64,000 bases of DNA, from the NCBI GenBank assembly GCA_963921195.1, contig OY992537.1, positions 34,705,410 through 34,769,409 on the forward strand. Reading direction: 5' to 3'. This document shows, piece after piece, positions 43,795-54,870 of this stretch. A model generated the notes under the pieces. That model was not told the origin of the DNA and did not search any database. It worked only from the letters and a program-made list of their open reading frames with translations. Position 1 is the stretch's first letter, and each line of letters starts with the position of its first letter. The position numbers were made by a program, and so were the translations under genes. This DNA is from Pegoplata infirma (Eukaryota; Arthropoda; Insecta; Diptera; Anthomyiidae).

Positions 43795-44068
43795 ATTAGA
43801 GAGAAAATTTGCCTTCACTCTATTACCACTACCAATTATTTAATGGATTAAATATAAATCAAATAAATAATTGAGTAAATAATTTTTTTCGTTAAAGGTT
43901 TATGAAATAGTTTTTCTTGTAATTCCTTATATTTAATTATTAAAAAATGTATGTCTAATTGGAATGAACCAGCAATATATTTTTTTTTTTTTTTGTGGGA
44001 GTTTTTGTTTCTTTAATTTCATTTTCTGATGAAATTTTATTTATTTTTGCATTTGAATTTCGTTGTTA
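43795..44068. other. First part of the large intron, nothing recognised
   Basis: AT-rich DNA between the exon 1 donor and foldback copy 2. Confidence 0.4.
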
Positions 44069-44074
44069 ACTTAC
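44069..44074 (-). other. 5' splice donor of the 34-kb intron
   Basis: GTAAGT follows GAG at the end of exon 1 on the minus strand, a full match to the metazoan consensus. The codon ends exactly at the junction (phase 0). Confidence 0.85.
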
Positions 44075-45142
44075 CTCATTACATTGTTCCTCTTTAACAG
44101 CCAACATTTGTTTACAACAGGCAATCACCTCTTTTAAAGTACCGACTTGCTTGCGCACCACATCTAATTCACCACGCAACGAAATATTCTCAGAATTGGC
44201 CATTTGCAAAGCTAACTGAGCATTGGCCAATTCAATATTCGCATGACGGCTACGGCTCAAAGGATTTTCATCATCAGTATCGCCATCAAGGCAAGCAGCA
44301 GTAGATGATTTTGTTAAAGCACCAGCCACGTCAACATTTGCTACAGTTACGCTTGATTGATTTAATGAAATTACATTTTTAGCTTGTTTAGCCAAATCAT
44401 CATAAGAATATTCTGCCACATGTTCTCCTTTGCGTAAACGTCTAGAAACATCTTGTTCCATAGCTAATTGTCGACGTAAATAAACAATTTCATCACGTAA
44501 ATCTTGTACGGCACCCTGTCTTTGTAAACGTTTTGAACGTAATTCTTCTTTAAATTCTTCCAATGATTGTTCCTTGTGGCTGGCAAGGGAAGAAGCACCA
44601 TCAGTTTCAGTTAGATCTTGATATTTAGAGTAACCGGTTTTATTTTCTTTATCACTAGATTCACTCAATTTACGTTCTCTTTCAAGTTTTTCAGCTTTTT
44701 CTTCTATTTCTTTATTTTTGGCATGTTCATTCAATGTCATTTTAATTTTATCCGCTATTTTATGCAAACGATCAAAATTTTCCTCCAATACACTTTCATC
44801 TTCTGGTGAAAGTTTCTGATCAATTATGTCCTCAGGTGTGGGTGTAAAAACTGAAGTTACATGTGGTATTTGATCTAGTAAAAGATCACCATTTTCTACT
44901 TCAGACCACCAAGAATCATCAATTTCTTCATCTTCTGCCTCCTCGGCAGATTGAGATAAACGTACTCCTCTATAGGAGGGTGATCTTGTTTGAGGTATTG
45001 CTACTGCTGCGGTGGTAATACTGTTGTTAACTTCTACTGCTTCTGCTACTTCCATTTCCGTTTCCGCTTGTATATTTTCGTTCGGCATATTTTCTATTAT
45101 TTGAAGTTGATCTTCTAAAGAATTTATTTCATTACTGGCCAT
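44075..45142 (-). CDS. First coding exon of an acidic coiled-coil protein (host gene)
   Basis: This is the N-terminal 356 codons of a host gene I cannot name. The start is the ATG at 45142-45140, with A at -3 and G at +4; the codon two before it is GTG, so the open frame extends slightly upstream without another ATG. Residues about 20-120 are acidic and low-complexity, with a tryptophan pair in an acidic stretch near residue 78. Charged, heptad-like helical stretches lie at about 115-160, 190-245 and 298-356. There is no signal peptide or membrane segment, so a cytoplasmic scaffold is the likeliest class. The frame ends at GAG followed by a perfect GTAAGT donor, phase 0, and joins 9909-10126 without a break in the helix. 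A quick-to-court-like coiled-coil protein is one thought, but the sequence alone does not establish that. I am confident it is a real exon because of codon use, charge pattern, GC content above its surroundings and the splice site. Confidence 0.88.
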
Positions 45143-46250
45143 TTTCACAACAATGACTACGCTATTTATTCAAATTTATTTTCTCTTTCTATAAAAAAAA
45201 CACAATTAATTTCTTTATTTTTTTTTTCTTGTTTTTCAACATAAACATAATAATATTTTGTTCTAAATTTTAAACAAAACAAAATAATAAAAGTAGAAAA
45301 ACAAAGGATTTTCTTGGTACAATTGCGTTTTAATTTTTTTTTTTTAGGGTTTATTCGCTTAATTTATCGTTATATCTTTATATCTAGTTGTCTCTACAAC
45401 AAAAAAATAAATAAATTTCAACACAATTCTGTAGTATAGAGAAATATTTGCTCTTTCTCTCTTTCGAAACACAAAGGTTAAACTTTTTTTTAATTACTTC
45501 TACGTAATTGAAAATTTTTATTTTTTTTCGAAAATTTTCTTTATTTTAATTACAAAATCATTAAAAATTTTCAGAATTTTTATGAACTTTCATACATTTA
45601 AACACCTTTATAAACTTTTTTTTATCACTTTCTATATACGATTTATTTTCGATTTATATTCAATTTTATTTCAATTTTATTTCACAATTATTTAATTGTT
45701 TTTTTATCTATAGAATTTTTCTTTAAAAAGAAAAATTTCTATAGATTTTTTTTTTAAATATTTTAGATTTTCTTAAAATTTTTATTCTCCCTCGTTTTGT
45801 TTGAAAATACTTCTTGTCGTTAGCACTACTTGTGAAAAACTGACTGTTCATGCTATTTTTAAAAATAGTATTTTCGAAAAATGAATTTCAACAAATATAA
45901 TTTTGTGTTTTTCTTGTATTTTCGTGGTTCATTTTTTGTTATTTTGGCTGTTTTTCTTTTTAAATTTGCCTATACAGACATTTGTGTATCTAGATTCATA
46001 CATACATATTTATTTAAAACACACACTTTTTCGATCTTGGCATCAGCTGAAAATTTCAAAGAAAAAAACATTTTATTTTTTGTTGTTTTTTTTTAATTTT
46101 TTGAAGATTTTTTTTTAAATACTTTTAGTTTGGAAAAACATGATTTTTTATACTTTCGGACATATGAATTTTAAATTTGACGAAAGATATTTAAATATAT
46201 TCAAAATCATCTTCTAGGGCAAATATCGTTTTTAATTCTGAAACAAGTAA
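45143..46250. other. 5'UTR/upstream region of the coiled-coil gene
   Basis: AT-rich sequence without a supported coding exon. It must contain the 5' untranslated leader of the minus-strand gene and probably its promoter. An acceptor-like T-tract plus TAG at about 45189 (minus) may mark the 5' edge of the first coding exon. No repeat family seen elsewhere in the window was recognised here. Confidence 0.4.
45815..45870 (-). promoter_or_regulatory. Possible core promoter of the coiled-coil gene
   Basis: On the minus strand a GTCAGTT initiator-like sequence places +1 near 45841. A T/A-rich TTTTTAAAAA block lies about 25 bases upstream, where a TATA element would sit. This is about 700 bases upstream of the start codon. 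In such AT-rich DNA both motifs can occur by chance, and an acceptor-like TTTTATAG near 45189 leaves open a spliced 5'UTR. Confidence 0.25.
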
Positions 46251-46254
46251 AAAT

Positions 46255-46690
46255 GCAATATCAACAAATAATATGAAAAAATATATTGATGAAAAAAAAT
46301 ATTGATGAAAAAAAAAATAATGATGAAATAAAACTAAAGATGAAAAAATAAATATTGATGAAAAAAAAATATTGATGAAAAAAATATTAATGAAAAAATA
46401 ATATTGATGAAAAAAAAAAATATTGATGAAAAAAATATTTATGAAAAAAAAATATATTGTTGAAAAAAATATCGATTAAAAAAAAATATTCATTAAAAAA
46501 AAATATTGATGAAAAATAAAAATGTTACATTTTATTCACCAGCTGGTGAATATTTTTTTAATTCACCACAAGGTGAATTATTATCCAAGCTACAAGTCAA
46601 AGTTACTAAAATTTTTGGTTTTAAGAAAATGAAAACAGAATGTAGGATCCACTTGTTTGAATACACTTGTTTTACGAAAACGAAACAAGT
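46255..46690 (+). repeat. GATGAAAAAAATATT array with conserved short frame
   Basis: About 17 units of ATTGATGAAAAAAAAT, then the 37-codon frame at 46524. Same layout as 12640-13262. Confidence 0.65.
46524..46634 (+). other. Conserved 37-codon reading frame in the repeat, copy 4
   Basis: FYSPAGE, SPQGELLSKLQ and KIFGFKKMK. It is preceded by a GATGAAAAAAATATT array like the other copies, and an ATG lies 18 bases upstream in frame. It lies outside the large intron, upstream of the host gene. Confidence 0.5.
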
Positions 46691-46765
46691 AAAAATATAA
46701 AAAAGAATTTTTCCATATTTGTCAAATTAATTTTCAATAAATTTTATTTTACATTTTTAATTTTT

Positions 46766-47960
46766 TATACCCTCCACTTAGTGATGGAGGGTATATATAA
46801 GTTTGTCATTCCGTTTGCAACATCGAAATATCGGTATGGGACCCCATAAAGTATATATATTCTTGATGCCCGATCGATTTTAAGATATTCTAGCGATGTC
46901 CGTCTGTCTGTGGAAATGGTGATCACTAGGGATGAGATTTTCATGCACTAAAAAATCGAAAATATGCGCTTAAAATATGCGCTAAAAATCTCAAAATATG
47001 CACTAAAAAACCTAAAAATATGCACTAAAAAATAAAATTCGCGCAATAAAAATCTTGTTTTCATAGGAAAAACTTCTTAAAAAGAAAAAAGTAACGCCGG
47101 GTTTAAATAGTAACATTTAAAACTTTATATAAGCAAGATTTTTTAGAATTTAGGACAATCCAAAAAAAAAAATTTAAAGAAAAAAAATAATTTTTCTTAT
47201 TTCCAAAATTAATTTTTAAAATTTTAAATAGTTTTTGAAACAAATAAATTTCAATTCGTGTTTTTGCTAATTTATGCTAAAATATGCAAAAATATGCACT
47301 TAAAAGTTGAAAATATGCACAAAATATGCATTTAAAACCAAAATATGCAAAAATATGCATTTTCACCGAAATATGCAAAAATATGCAAAAACAAGTCGAT
47401 GCCATTTTAACGCAAATTTCTTGATTCGGAAAGATAATTGGTCGATATCGTTTTTAGACTATCGACAAAAAACATGCATTTGCATGGAAATCTCATCCCT
47501 AGTGATCACAGACAAAATATTGCACAGAGATGACTGAAACTTAACAAATTTATTGGAAGTTCTCCCGAGAAGTTTGGTGTTGCATTTGAGCGATATCGGT
47601 TTAGCGGTTCAAAAGTTATGAACGAAAATGTAAGCACACCTCAAAAATTTTAGTACATTCAACATAACCTAAAAATACAAAATGCTTTAATTCGGCTTCT
47701 GGTTGACATATGTGAACATAATTGAACACCAAATGGTATTTAAACAAGTACGAACATATTTTTTACAAAAAAAAGAAAAAAAATCGCGGATTTTTTTTTT
47801 ACCAAAAATTTTTTTCGCGGAAATTTTTTTTTTAAATTTTTTTTTTTTTTTTCTCAAAAGTAATTTCCTTTTAAATAAAGTTTTTTGCAATAATCTTTTT
47901 GAAATTGTGGAAGGTATCACTACATTCGGCAAGGCCGAATTTAACTTTTTTACTTGTTTT
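46766..47960 (+). mobile_element. DINE-1-like element interrupted by a hAT MITE
   Basis: TATACCCTCCACTTAGTGAT at the start, TTTGTCATTCCGTTTG, the CCGTCTGTCTGTGG block, and an end with CATTCGGCAAGGCCGAATTT and ACTTGTTTTT. Continuity across the insertion is clear from the copies at 50094 and 60451. Confidence 0.8.
46927..47501. mobile_element. hAT MITE with AATATGCA iterons, exact 8-bp duplication
   Basis: TIRs TAGGGATGAGATTTTCATGC and its inverse. Duplication GTGATCAC at 46919-46926 and 47502-47509. Both subterminal regions repeat AATATGCA (at least 15 times), the kind of iteron a hAT transposase would bind. No coding frame. Confidence 0.85.
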
Positions 47961-47961
47961 T

Positions 47962-50000
47962 ATTAAAATTACAAATCTAGGTAATATCTTCCATAATTAC
48001 AAGAAAAAAATTTAAAAATCTTAAAATTCGAAAAGATGTCAAATTTCTAAAAAGTAGGTGAATGGTGAAAAAGTACTCCCGAATCGAGCACAATATTTCA
48101 TAGCATTTATGAAACGTTTCATAAGAAGGATAAAATATTTTAGAAAAATATAATTTAATCTATAAAAGACTATGAAAGATTTTATAATATTTATGAGAAG
48201 TTGCATTAAAATTAATAAAATTTTTTTTTTATGTTAATAAAACTTTTCATAAATATAATGTAACATTTCATTAATATTGTATTGCAATATTGTATAATAT
48301 TAAAGTATTTCTGAAATTGTATTTATGACACTTATCATAAATATTATGAAGCTTTTTCTCTGAGTTAAGTTAAACATTTCTATGAATTTAGTTAAAAACG
48401 AGATAGAGCGATGAAATTTAAAAAAAAAAAAGTAGCACATTCCCAAAAGCGAAACAGATAAAAATTTTGGATCAAAATCAGTGGAGCCCCTCAAAGGGCC
48501 CAATGGGGCCTTGAGCTAACGGGGTCTTAAGCCAAAGGGGTCTGGACATATGGGTATAAACTAAATTGGAATATTTTTTCACATTTTCTAGTTAAAATTT
48601 TGATTCTTTATTTTTAAGAAAAATATGAACTAAAACGAAAGAAAAACATCTTTAGCGCATTTTTTTTATTTTATTAGAGAGTGGATCACTATATTTCTCT
48701 CTCTTAATATAAAAGAGCATTTTATTTTCGAAATTCAAATAAATTTTCGAAAAACAAAAATTAGAAAAATTAATTTTCGTGTTAATCAAAAAATTAAAAC
48801 AAAAACTAAATAACAATGTTAAATGTAAAACAAATTAATATAAAATAAAGTCACGTTTTTGGCAAATTTTTTATAAAAAAAAAAAAAACACAACAAACTT
48901 GTGTTTAAAATACACCTGATGTAATTACGAAACAAAAACAAAAAAATTATTTTCAAAAATGACACATTCAAAAATATATAAAGAAACATACCAGCACTTT
49001 ATACAAATCAAATGTTAAGAAAAATAAAAATCTTTTTATTGCACAAAGTGAATAAAATAATGATAATACAACTTGGTGATGCAGTGCACTTATTGTTTTA
49101 ACCCTTAAAAGGCAAGGTTCCTTGGAGGTGAACTATGATTCTGTTTTGGAAGTGCTGAAAAATTCAATTGGCTACAAATTTAACTGACCAAATCATTTCT
49201 CTAAGAAATGCAAACTAAAAAATTCCAGCATTACAGGGTTAATGTAGCTCAAAGGGTTAACCATAAAGCAAAATCTAAAGTGCAAATAAGAATTTTTTAT
49301 ACTTTTTTTTATATTACTGCAGTTGCACTTAACATTTTTCTTTATCATCTTCTTCCTCATTTTAATTTTTTTTTTTCGCTTTTTTATGAATTTTTTACAC
49401 CAGCACAAATAAACATTATGAAGCATCAACAATTTGCACATTTTCATTTAAGTTTTCTTCCATTTATTTTTTCAGTTTTTCTGGCGATTTATGTACAATG
49501 GACGTCAAAGTACAAAGTGATTTTTGTCTTTTTTTTTTTTTCTTTATGTTGAGTATTTTAGTACTGCTTCTTGCAATTTTCAACATTTCTGCGACGTAAT
49601 TTAATGATGTACAAATTTTGTATGCAGTTTACTTTTAAAGCACATCATTCTTATTTTGAATCTTCGTTGTACATTTTCATACCAAATAAATTTTACATTT
49701 ACAGACTTATAAAAGACCAGCAAAGAGCAAAGAACCGCGCTGCGTCATAAGATTCTTATTAAATATAAACGGTTAAATAAACATCAAATTGAAAAAAAAA
49801 AAATGTTGCGTATTTTTTTGTTTTAAATAAATTCGCATATTTTCATGCTTTACCTGATAGAGTGTTTAGATTGTAGGTATATCAAAAGAATTAGAAATGA
49901 ATTTGTAAATATATATTTAAATATTAAAAGTTGTGATTAATTTTTATTAAAAAATATTTTTTTTTTCATTCGATCTTCAAAATACTATATTTTAAGTAGG
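47962..50000. other. AT-rich upstream region, little recognised
   Basis: 48050-48365 repeats ATTTATGA/TCATAAAT palindromic words and may be a decayed MITE ending CTTTTTCTCTGAG. A TATAAAAG box occurs at 49710 without supporting exons. Confidence 0.35.
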
Positions 50001-50004
50001 TTTA

Positions 50005-50088
50005 TTCTAGCTCGAGGTCATTATTTCCGTTATTAACACTAGAATACATAATAAAAAAAAAATCTGCGCACGAAACGTGACTATATTT
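50005..50088. mobile_element. Single TTCTAGCTCGAGG terminus
   Basis: TTCTAGCTCGAGGTCATTAT after TA matches the left end of 27709-27856; the partner end is missing and a DINE-like element follows. Confidence 0.5.
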
Positions 50089-50710
50089 TTATACCCTCCA
50101 CTTAGTGATAGAGGGTATATATAAGTTTGTCATTCCGTTTTTAACTCATCGAAATATCGGTCTGGCACCCCATAAAGTATATATATTATTGATCAGTGAT
50201 CGATTCTAAGACATTCTAGCGATGTCCGTCTGTCCGTCGGTCCGTCTGTCTGTCTGTCTGTCTGTGGAAAATGCTGTCGCGGACAAAATATTGCACAGAG
50301 ATGACTGAAACTTAACATATTTATTTGAAGTTCTCGCGAGAAGTTTGGTATTGCATTTGAGCGATATCGGTTCAGCGGTTCAAAAGTTATGAACGAAAAT
50401 GTAAGGACACCTCAAAAATTTCAGTACATTCAACATAACCTAAAAATACAAAATGCTTTAATTCGCCTGCTGGTTGACATATGTGAACATAATTGAACAC
50501 CAAATGGTATTTAAACAAGCACGAACATATTTTTTGACAAAAAAAGACAAAAATCGCGGATTTTTTTTTCGCGGAAATTTTTTTTCAAAAATTTAATTTT
50601 TTTTTCAAAAGTAAATTCCTTTTAAATAATGTTTTTTGCAATAATCTTTTTGAAATTGTGGAGGGTATCACTACATTCGGCAAGGCCGAATTTAACTTTT
50701 TTACTTGTTT
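50089..50710 (+). mobile_element. DINE-1-like element, complete
   Basis: ATACCCTCCACTTAGTGATA start, (GTCT/GTCC)n at 50225-50265, GAAATATCGGTCTGGCACC, and an end with ATTCGGCAAGGCCGAATTTA and TTACTTGTTTT. Very similar to 60451-61047. Confidence 0.8.
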
Positions 50711-50740
50711 TATGTATTATAGACCACTAAACTCAAAAAT

Positions 50741-51186
50741 ATTTAGGGTTTTCATAGTAACGATTAAATTTGCCTTTTTTAGTTTGGTATTTGGCAAATG
50801 TGCCAAACGTCAAAAAAATGCCAATTTGAATGTGGCATATTTTTCTTAAAATGCCCAACTCAAACCTTGTCTAAAACCAAAATGCCAGTGTGCAAAAAAA
50901 AAAAAAAAACATAAAAATGACAACAGCTGTGATTGTTTATGCTGAAATTTCGAACGCGGCAACAAAAACATTTATACAAAAAGAAACATACACATTTTTT
51001 GTGTTTATTTTAAAATTATGAATGTAAAAACTTAATTAAAGTTATTTTGTGCAAATTATTAACGAAAAGTGCGCTCACGATATATAAAGAAAAAATGGTG
51101 GCAAATACATGACTTTTAGTAAAATGGCAAATTTTGCCAAATATCCAACTAAAAATGGCAAATTTAATCGTCACTGTGAAAACCCC
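50741..51186. mobile_element. MITE with TAGGGTTTTCATAG ends and TTTGGCAAA iterons
   Basis: TTAGGGTTTTCATAGTAACG at the left is inverted at the right (CGTCACTGTGAAAACCCC). About 65 bp of TIR with GGCAAATTT/AAATTTGCC. No clear duplication. Confidence 0.55.
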
Positions 51187-51690
51187 AATTATAAAAAAAA
51201 AAAAATTCCCGGATTCAGTAATTTTAAATTTTTTTTTAGCATTTTTTGGAGGGTTTTGGACTTTTCTTTTGATATCTTGCGTTGTATACATCCGATCTAC
51301 TCGCGATAAAAACCATGTTAAAGGGAATCATATTTGCAACAAATCGTTCAACCATTGTTTTCCAATCAGCTCATTAGATTACGTGGAATTAACATACATT
51401 TGACAAAAATACGTTTTTTGAGTAAGAAAATCAAAATTTGGGTGATCGGCAAAAATAGAAATCTCAACAAATATTTTTTTTATGGTTTGTCTTATAAGCC
51501 TGAACCTTTACAAAGATAACAAAGTCGGTTTGATGAAAATCTATGGGTTATCACCGAAGTTTATAATTTGTATTTAAAATACAAAAAAAAAGAAAATAAA
51601 AAAGGAGGGTATAAAATTTATACCCTCCTGAAAAAAAAAAATTTAAAAAAAAAAGTGAGGAACGTTGAGAGCAGCTTCCCATCCCGATAA
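51187..51690. other. Unassigned AT-rich stretch
   Basis: Contains at 51603-51629 a palindrome of two GGAGGGTATAAA ends back to back, probably the joined edges of two DINE-like elements. Confidence 0.35.
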
Positions 51691-52072
51691 ATATACCAAA
51701 TGTTTCATTTACTTAACAAAAATACAAAAAAAAAACATGTAAAAAAGTGTATTTTTTCAGAGGTTGGTTCAGTTCTTCAAGGAGGAACTTTTTTCTCCCT
51801 AGGCCGATTTTGCCCATTTACGAACTTAACCTGCCTTGGACCATAGACATATTCGTGCCAAAGAGCAGGAGGCTAGCTCTTTTATTTTGGACTGTATCGT
51901 GCCATCTACAGACAGACGGACGGACATTCACAGAATGTCTTAGAATCGATCATAGATCAATAATATATGTACTTTATGGGGTCCCCGACCTATATTTCGA
52001 TGCGTTACAAACGGAATGACAAAGTGAGTATACCCCCCCCCCCCCCCATACTGTGGTTGAAGGATACAAAAA
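51690..52072 (-). mobile_element. DINE-1-like element fragment
   Basis: GAGGTTGGTTCAGTTCTTCA, GGACTGTATCGTGCC, CAGACAGACGGACGGACATT and ATGGGGTCCCCGACC, ending in a C run and CATACTGTGGTTG: the reverse of 57914-58462. Confidence 0.65.
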
Positions 52073-52084
52073 TGTATAGTAGAA

Positions 52085-52250
52085 GTTCATTACTGATTAT
52101 GTTTTCTAAAGAAAGAGTCTTAGACTCTGAGGCATAAAAGAAACTGTCTCAGAATCTGAGACATTTATTCTACAAAAAAAAAATCGGATTCTGAAATGTT
52201 TTTGCAATACAAAAAGTTTTATATTCTGAGAAATTTTTCGTATCCATAAA
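52085..52250. repeat. 35-bp satellite, small array 3
   Basis: Four to five decayed units with CTCAGAATCTGAGACA, following a DINE-like element. Confidence 0.6.
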
Positions 52251-52334
52251 TTTAAATTTTTTTTTATTTTTTGTTCCTTTTTTCGTTTTTTTTTTCTGAA
52301 AAAAAAACTCTTTTGTCATACAAAGCTTATGTTG

Positions 52335-52410
52335 ATTAAATTAACCGTAACCGCAGGATTTTTTATGCGGTTACGGTTAAATAGTGCGGCTAACCGCGGT
52401 TACGGCTCAC
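52335..52410. repeat. CCGTAACCGC / GCGGTTACGG inverted motif cluster
   Basis: Four alternating copies of AACCGTAACCGC and its inverse in 75 bp, like the subterminal region of a hAT-type element. Boundaries not found. Confidence 0.4.
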
Positions 52411-52739
52411 AATGGGTTAAAGAAAAAATCAAAAACGAATTTGGTTCTACTCGTTTTTTGATGTACTCTTCTTTTTATGTATTAAATTTGAACATGATAC
52501 ATTTATTGTTATTAAAAATAATAGAAAAAAAATTTGACGTAAACTCACAAAGAAATCGGTTTACGACACCAACAGTCCACCATATTTCAAATGAAACCGC
52601 AAATGTGCCTCGCGAAAAACTGGTATTTTAAAGAAATTACGTTTTTTCTTTCCAATTTTGAGCTGCTAATACTCCATTACTATTCGTAGCACATTAACGG
52701 GATTAATTCCACTCTGACAGTACCTTTTTCAGAAAGATT

Positions 52740-52985
52740 TTTTTTTTGCCAAGAAGATCCGGTAATTCATGTTTTAAATTTCCATACCATTATTTTAGGA
52801 AGTAGAAAAGTACCAAGTATACTATGTTACGCCTTTTTGACCCCGTTTAAATCGGAATTTCAAAAAATTACATTGTTTTTTCCGCAGGAGGATTCTACAT
52901 TAAAATTTCAAGTTTCTAAGACCATTATTTTAGGAGATATAAAAAGTACCGAATATGAATTTCCCAAAAACCCAGCCCTATTGGA
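52740..52985 (-). repeat. Helitron-unit fragment, inverted
   Basis: Two copies of the TTTCAAGTTTCTAAGACCATTATTTTAGG-type unit (52795 and 52925 areas), the reverse complement of 4430-5340. Confidence 0.5.
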
Positions 52986-53196
52986 TCCATTTTTCGGCTG
53001 TAGGCAAAATCGCCCAAAAAAGAAAATGAAATTTCGCCCAAAAATTGTTCATACAAATTTGGGCCATATTTCATATGAAAATTTTAATACAATACAACGA
53101 ATTGTTTTGTTTTTTTTTTTTTTATAAATTATATACTTAACTAACCAAGAAAAAGCTGATGAACATCCTTCCCGTTTTGGAGTAACAGACAAAGGT

Positions 53197-53283
53197 TCTG
53201 GCGGGAATCGAACTGACAACCCCTTCACTTAATTTCAGATTATCAGATTTCATACTAATCTACCGCTTCCAGTAGAAAATCAA
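53197..53283 (-). ncRNA. tRNA-like pseudogene
   Basis: On the minus strand GAAGCGGTAGATTAGTATG and, 50 bases later, CAGTTCGATTCCCGCCAGAA resemble A and B boxes. Stems are incomplete. Confidence 0.4.
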
Positions 53284-53302
53284 AAGTAATGTTTTAAAAA
53301 AC

Positions 53303-53433
53303 AGCGTGGAGATGCGATGAAAGCGCCGCAGGTGAAAAATTTTAACACAAATTTTAACAAAAAGTCGAGCGATTTTTTTTTAAATTTGTTGTTAAAATTT
53401 TTCGCCTGCGGCGCTTTCAACGCACCTCCATGC
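53303..53433. repeat. Inverted repeat with GAAAGCGCCGCAGG arm
   Basis: GAAAGCGCCGCAGGTGAAAA and TTTTCGCCTGCGGCGCTTTC are inverted copies with about 50-bp arms and a short T-rich loop; an unusually GC-rich stem for this window. Confidence 0.65.
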
Positions 53434-54015
53434 AATTTTTTTTTATTTCTTCATAATTTATGTTACACACTTAATATTTTTTACATCAATTTCCTAATTA
53501 TAGCTTTTTCAGACCATATTGTCAATTAGACGATATGTCAAAAATATTAATAGGGATACGTAACAAAAAGTCATATCTTAAAATTTGTTCCTTTTTTCTT
53601 AAAAGTTTGTCTGCATAACCGGCCTTGGGCCGGGCTTAGGGATTACAAACTCCATGCCTTAAACCCACCCTCTCCGTAAAATAAAACTTTTTTGGGTAAT
53701 ATGTGTAGTGGGGAAAACGTGTTTTCGGAAAAATCTTTTTTTTGGGTCATTTTTCATTTCTTTTTTGGGCTTTTTTTCGTAAATTTTGGGCGAAATTTCA
53801 TATTTTTCTTTTTTGGTAATTTTTCATATTTTTTGGGCGATTTTGCATTTGGGCGATTTTTCATTAAATATTTTGGGCGATTTTTCTTTCTATTTTTTTA
53901 AGCTATATTACAATTTTTAGAATTAGTGCACGTATTCAAACTGTGGTCGTTATTCACTTAAATCTGTGTTTTGGCAACAAATTTAAGTCCATTACACTTA
54001 AATTTGTTTTGTTTT

Positions 54016-54870
54016 TCTTTTATACCCTCTACTCCGTTTGTAACTCATCGAAATATCAAAGTTCAAAAGTTATGAATTAAAATGTAAGGACACCTCAAAA
54101 ATTGTTCTACATTCCACATAACCTAAAAATACCAAATGCTTTAATTCAGCTAATGGTTGACAAATGTGAACAGAATTGGATATTAAAAGGTACACAGATA
54201 AAAATGAGTTGTTAGATCAAGCACGAAATACACCAGGTTGAGCATTATTTTAATTAAAAGTCATCTAATGAGGAAAATTGTTGGATCAAGCACGAAAATT
54301 GTAGGTCAGTCATTGACTGTTCCTTGATTAAAACAATGCTTGATTTGAGTAATTTGTTAATTGTAATTTTTCTGTTACTTTTGATTAAACCAATGCTTGA
54401 TTTGAGTGAGCGATTAATCAATAATTTTGTGTTATTTTTGATTAATCCAATGCTTGATCTGAGTGAATAGTTAATCATTATTTTACAGTTGTAGTGTTTT
54501 TTGTCAGTCTTTTCAAGACTTTTGCTTAAATTGTTTTTTTTTTGTGCTTTATATTATTTTGTTTTTTTCCGTCTTGTGTGCGAGGAAGTACTTTTCTATT
54601 TGACGACTAACGAAAACTAAAACAAAAAACGCAACAGCGTTCATCGCATTGTTACTCAAAGCCTACTATGATGAGTTTTTTTGTGTTTATGATTTTTGTG
54701 AATATATTTTTTTGTGAATTTTTCAGATTTGAGCAAATGGTTAATTGATTCAAGTAAAATTTAATTGAATGTGAAATTTTAAGCTGAGCAAATATTTAAT
54801 TGTTTTTTCCATTGAATATTTTTTTCTGTGTATTTTAACAAGTAAAAACTTACTTTTTTCATTTAACCTA
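54016..54870 (+). mobile_element. DINE-1-like fragment split by a MITE
   Basis: TATACCCTCTACTCCGTTTG, TAAGGACACCTCAAAAATTG and GACAAATGTGAACAGAATTGG, then after the MITE TTTTAACAAGTAAAAAC, as in 50400-50530. Confidence 0.6.
54193..54830. mobile_element. TA-type MITE with TTGATTAAACCAATGCTTGA iterons
   Basis: Ends CACAGATAAAAATGAG and ATATTTTTTTCTGTG, with TA flanks (54191-54192, 54831-54832). A ~65-bp unit containing GATTAA and CCAATGCTTGAT is repeated about three times (54290-54480). The host DINE copies provide the empty site GGTATTTAAAC. Confidence 0.75.

Larger units (their letters stand above)
52985..53890. repeat. Inverted TTTTGGGCGATTTTTCAT repeats around a tRNA-like and a hairpin
   Basis: AAATCGCCCAAAAA/AAATTTCGCCC at 53005-53045 is inverted as five to six TTTTGGGCGA units at 53690-53885. 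Between them lie a tRNA-like segment and a GC-rich hairpin. It may be one decayed element. Confidence 0.45.

Noticed and set aside
49700..49760. TATAAAAG promoter for an upstream gene
   Set aside because: A single TATA-like word in AT-rich DNA without a downstream coding exon or a clear initiator.
52329..52631. 100-codon open frame on the plus strand
   Set aside because: Starts in an inverted GCGGTTACGG repeat and has no recognisable domain or splice signals; AT-rich chance frame is likelier.
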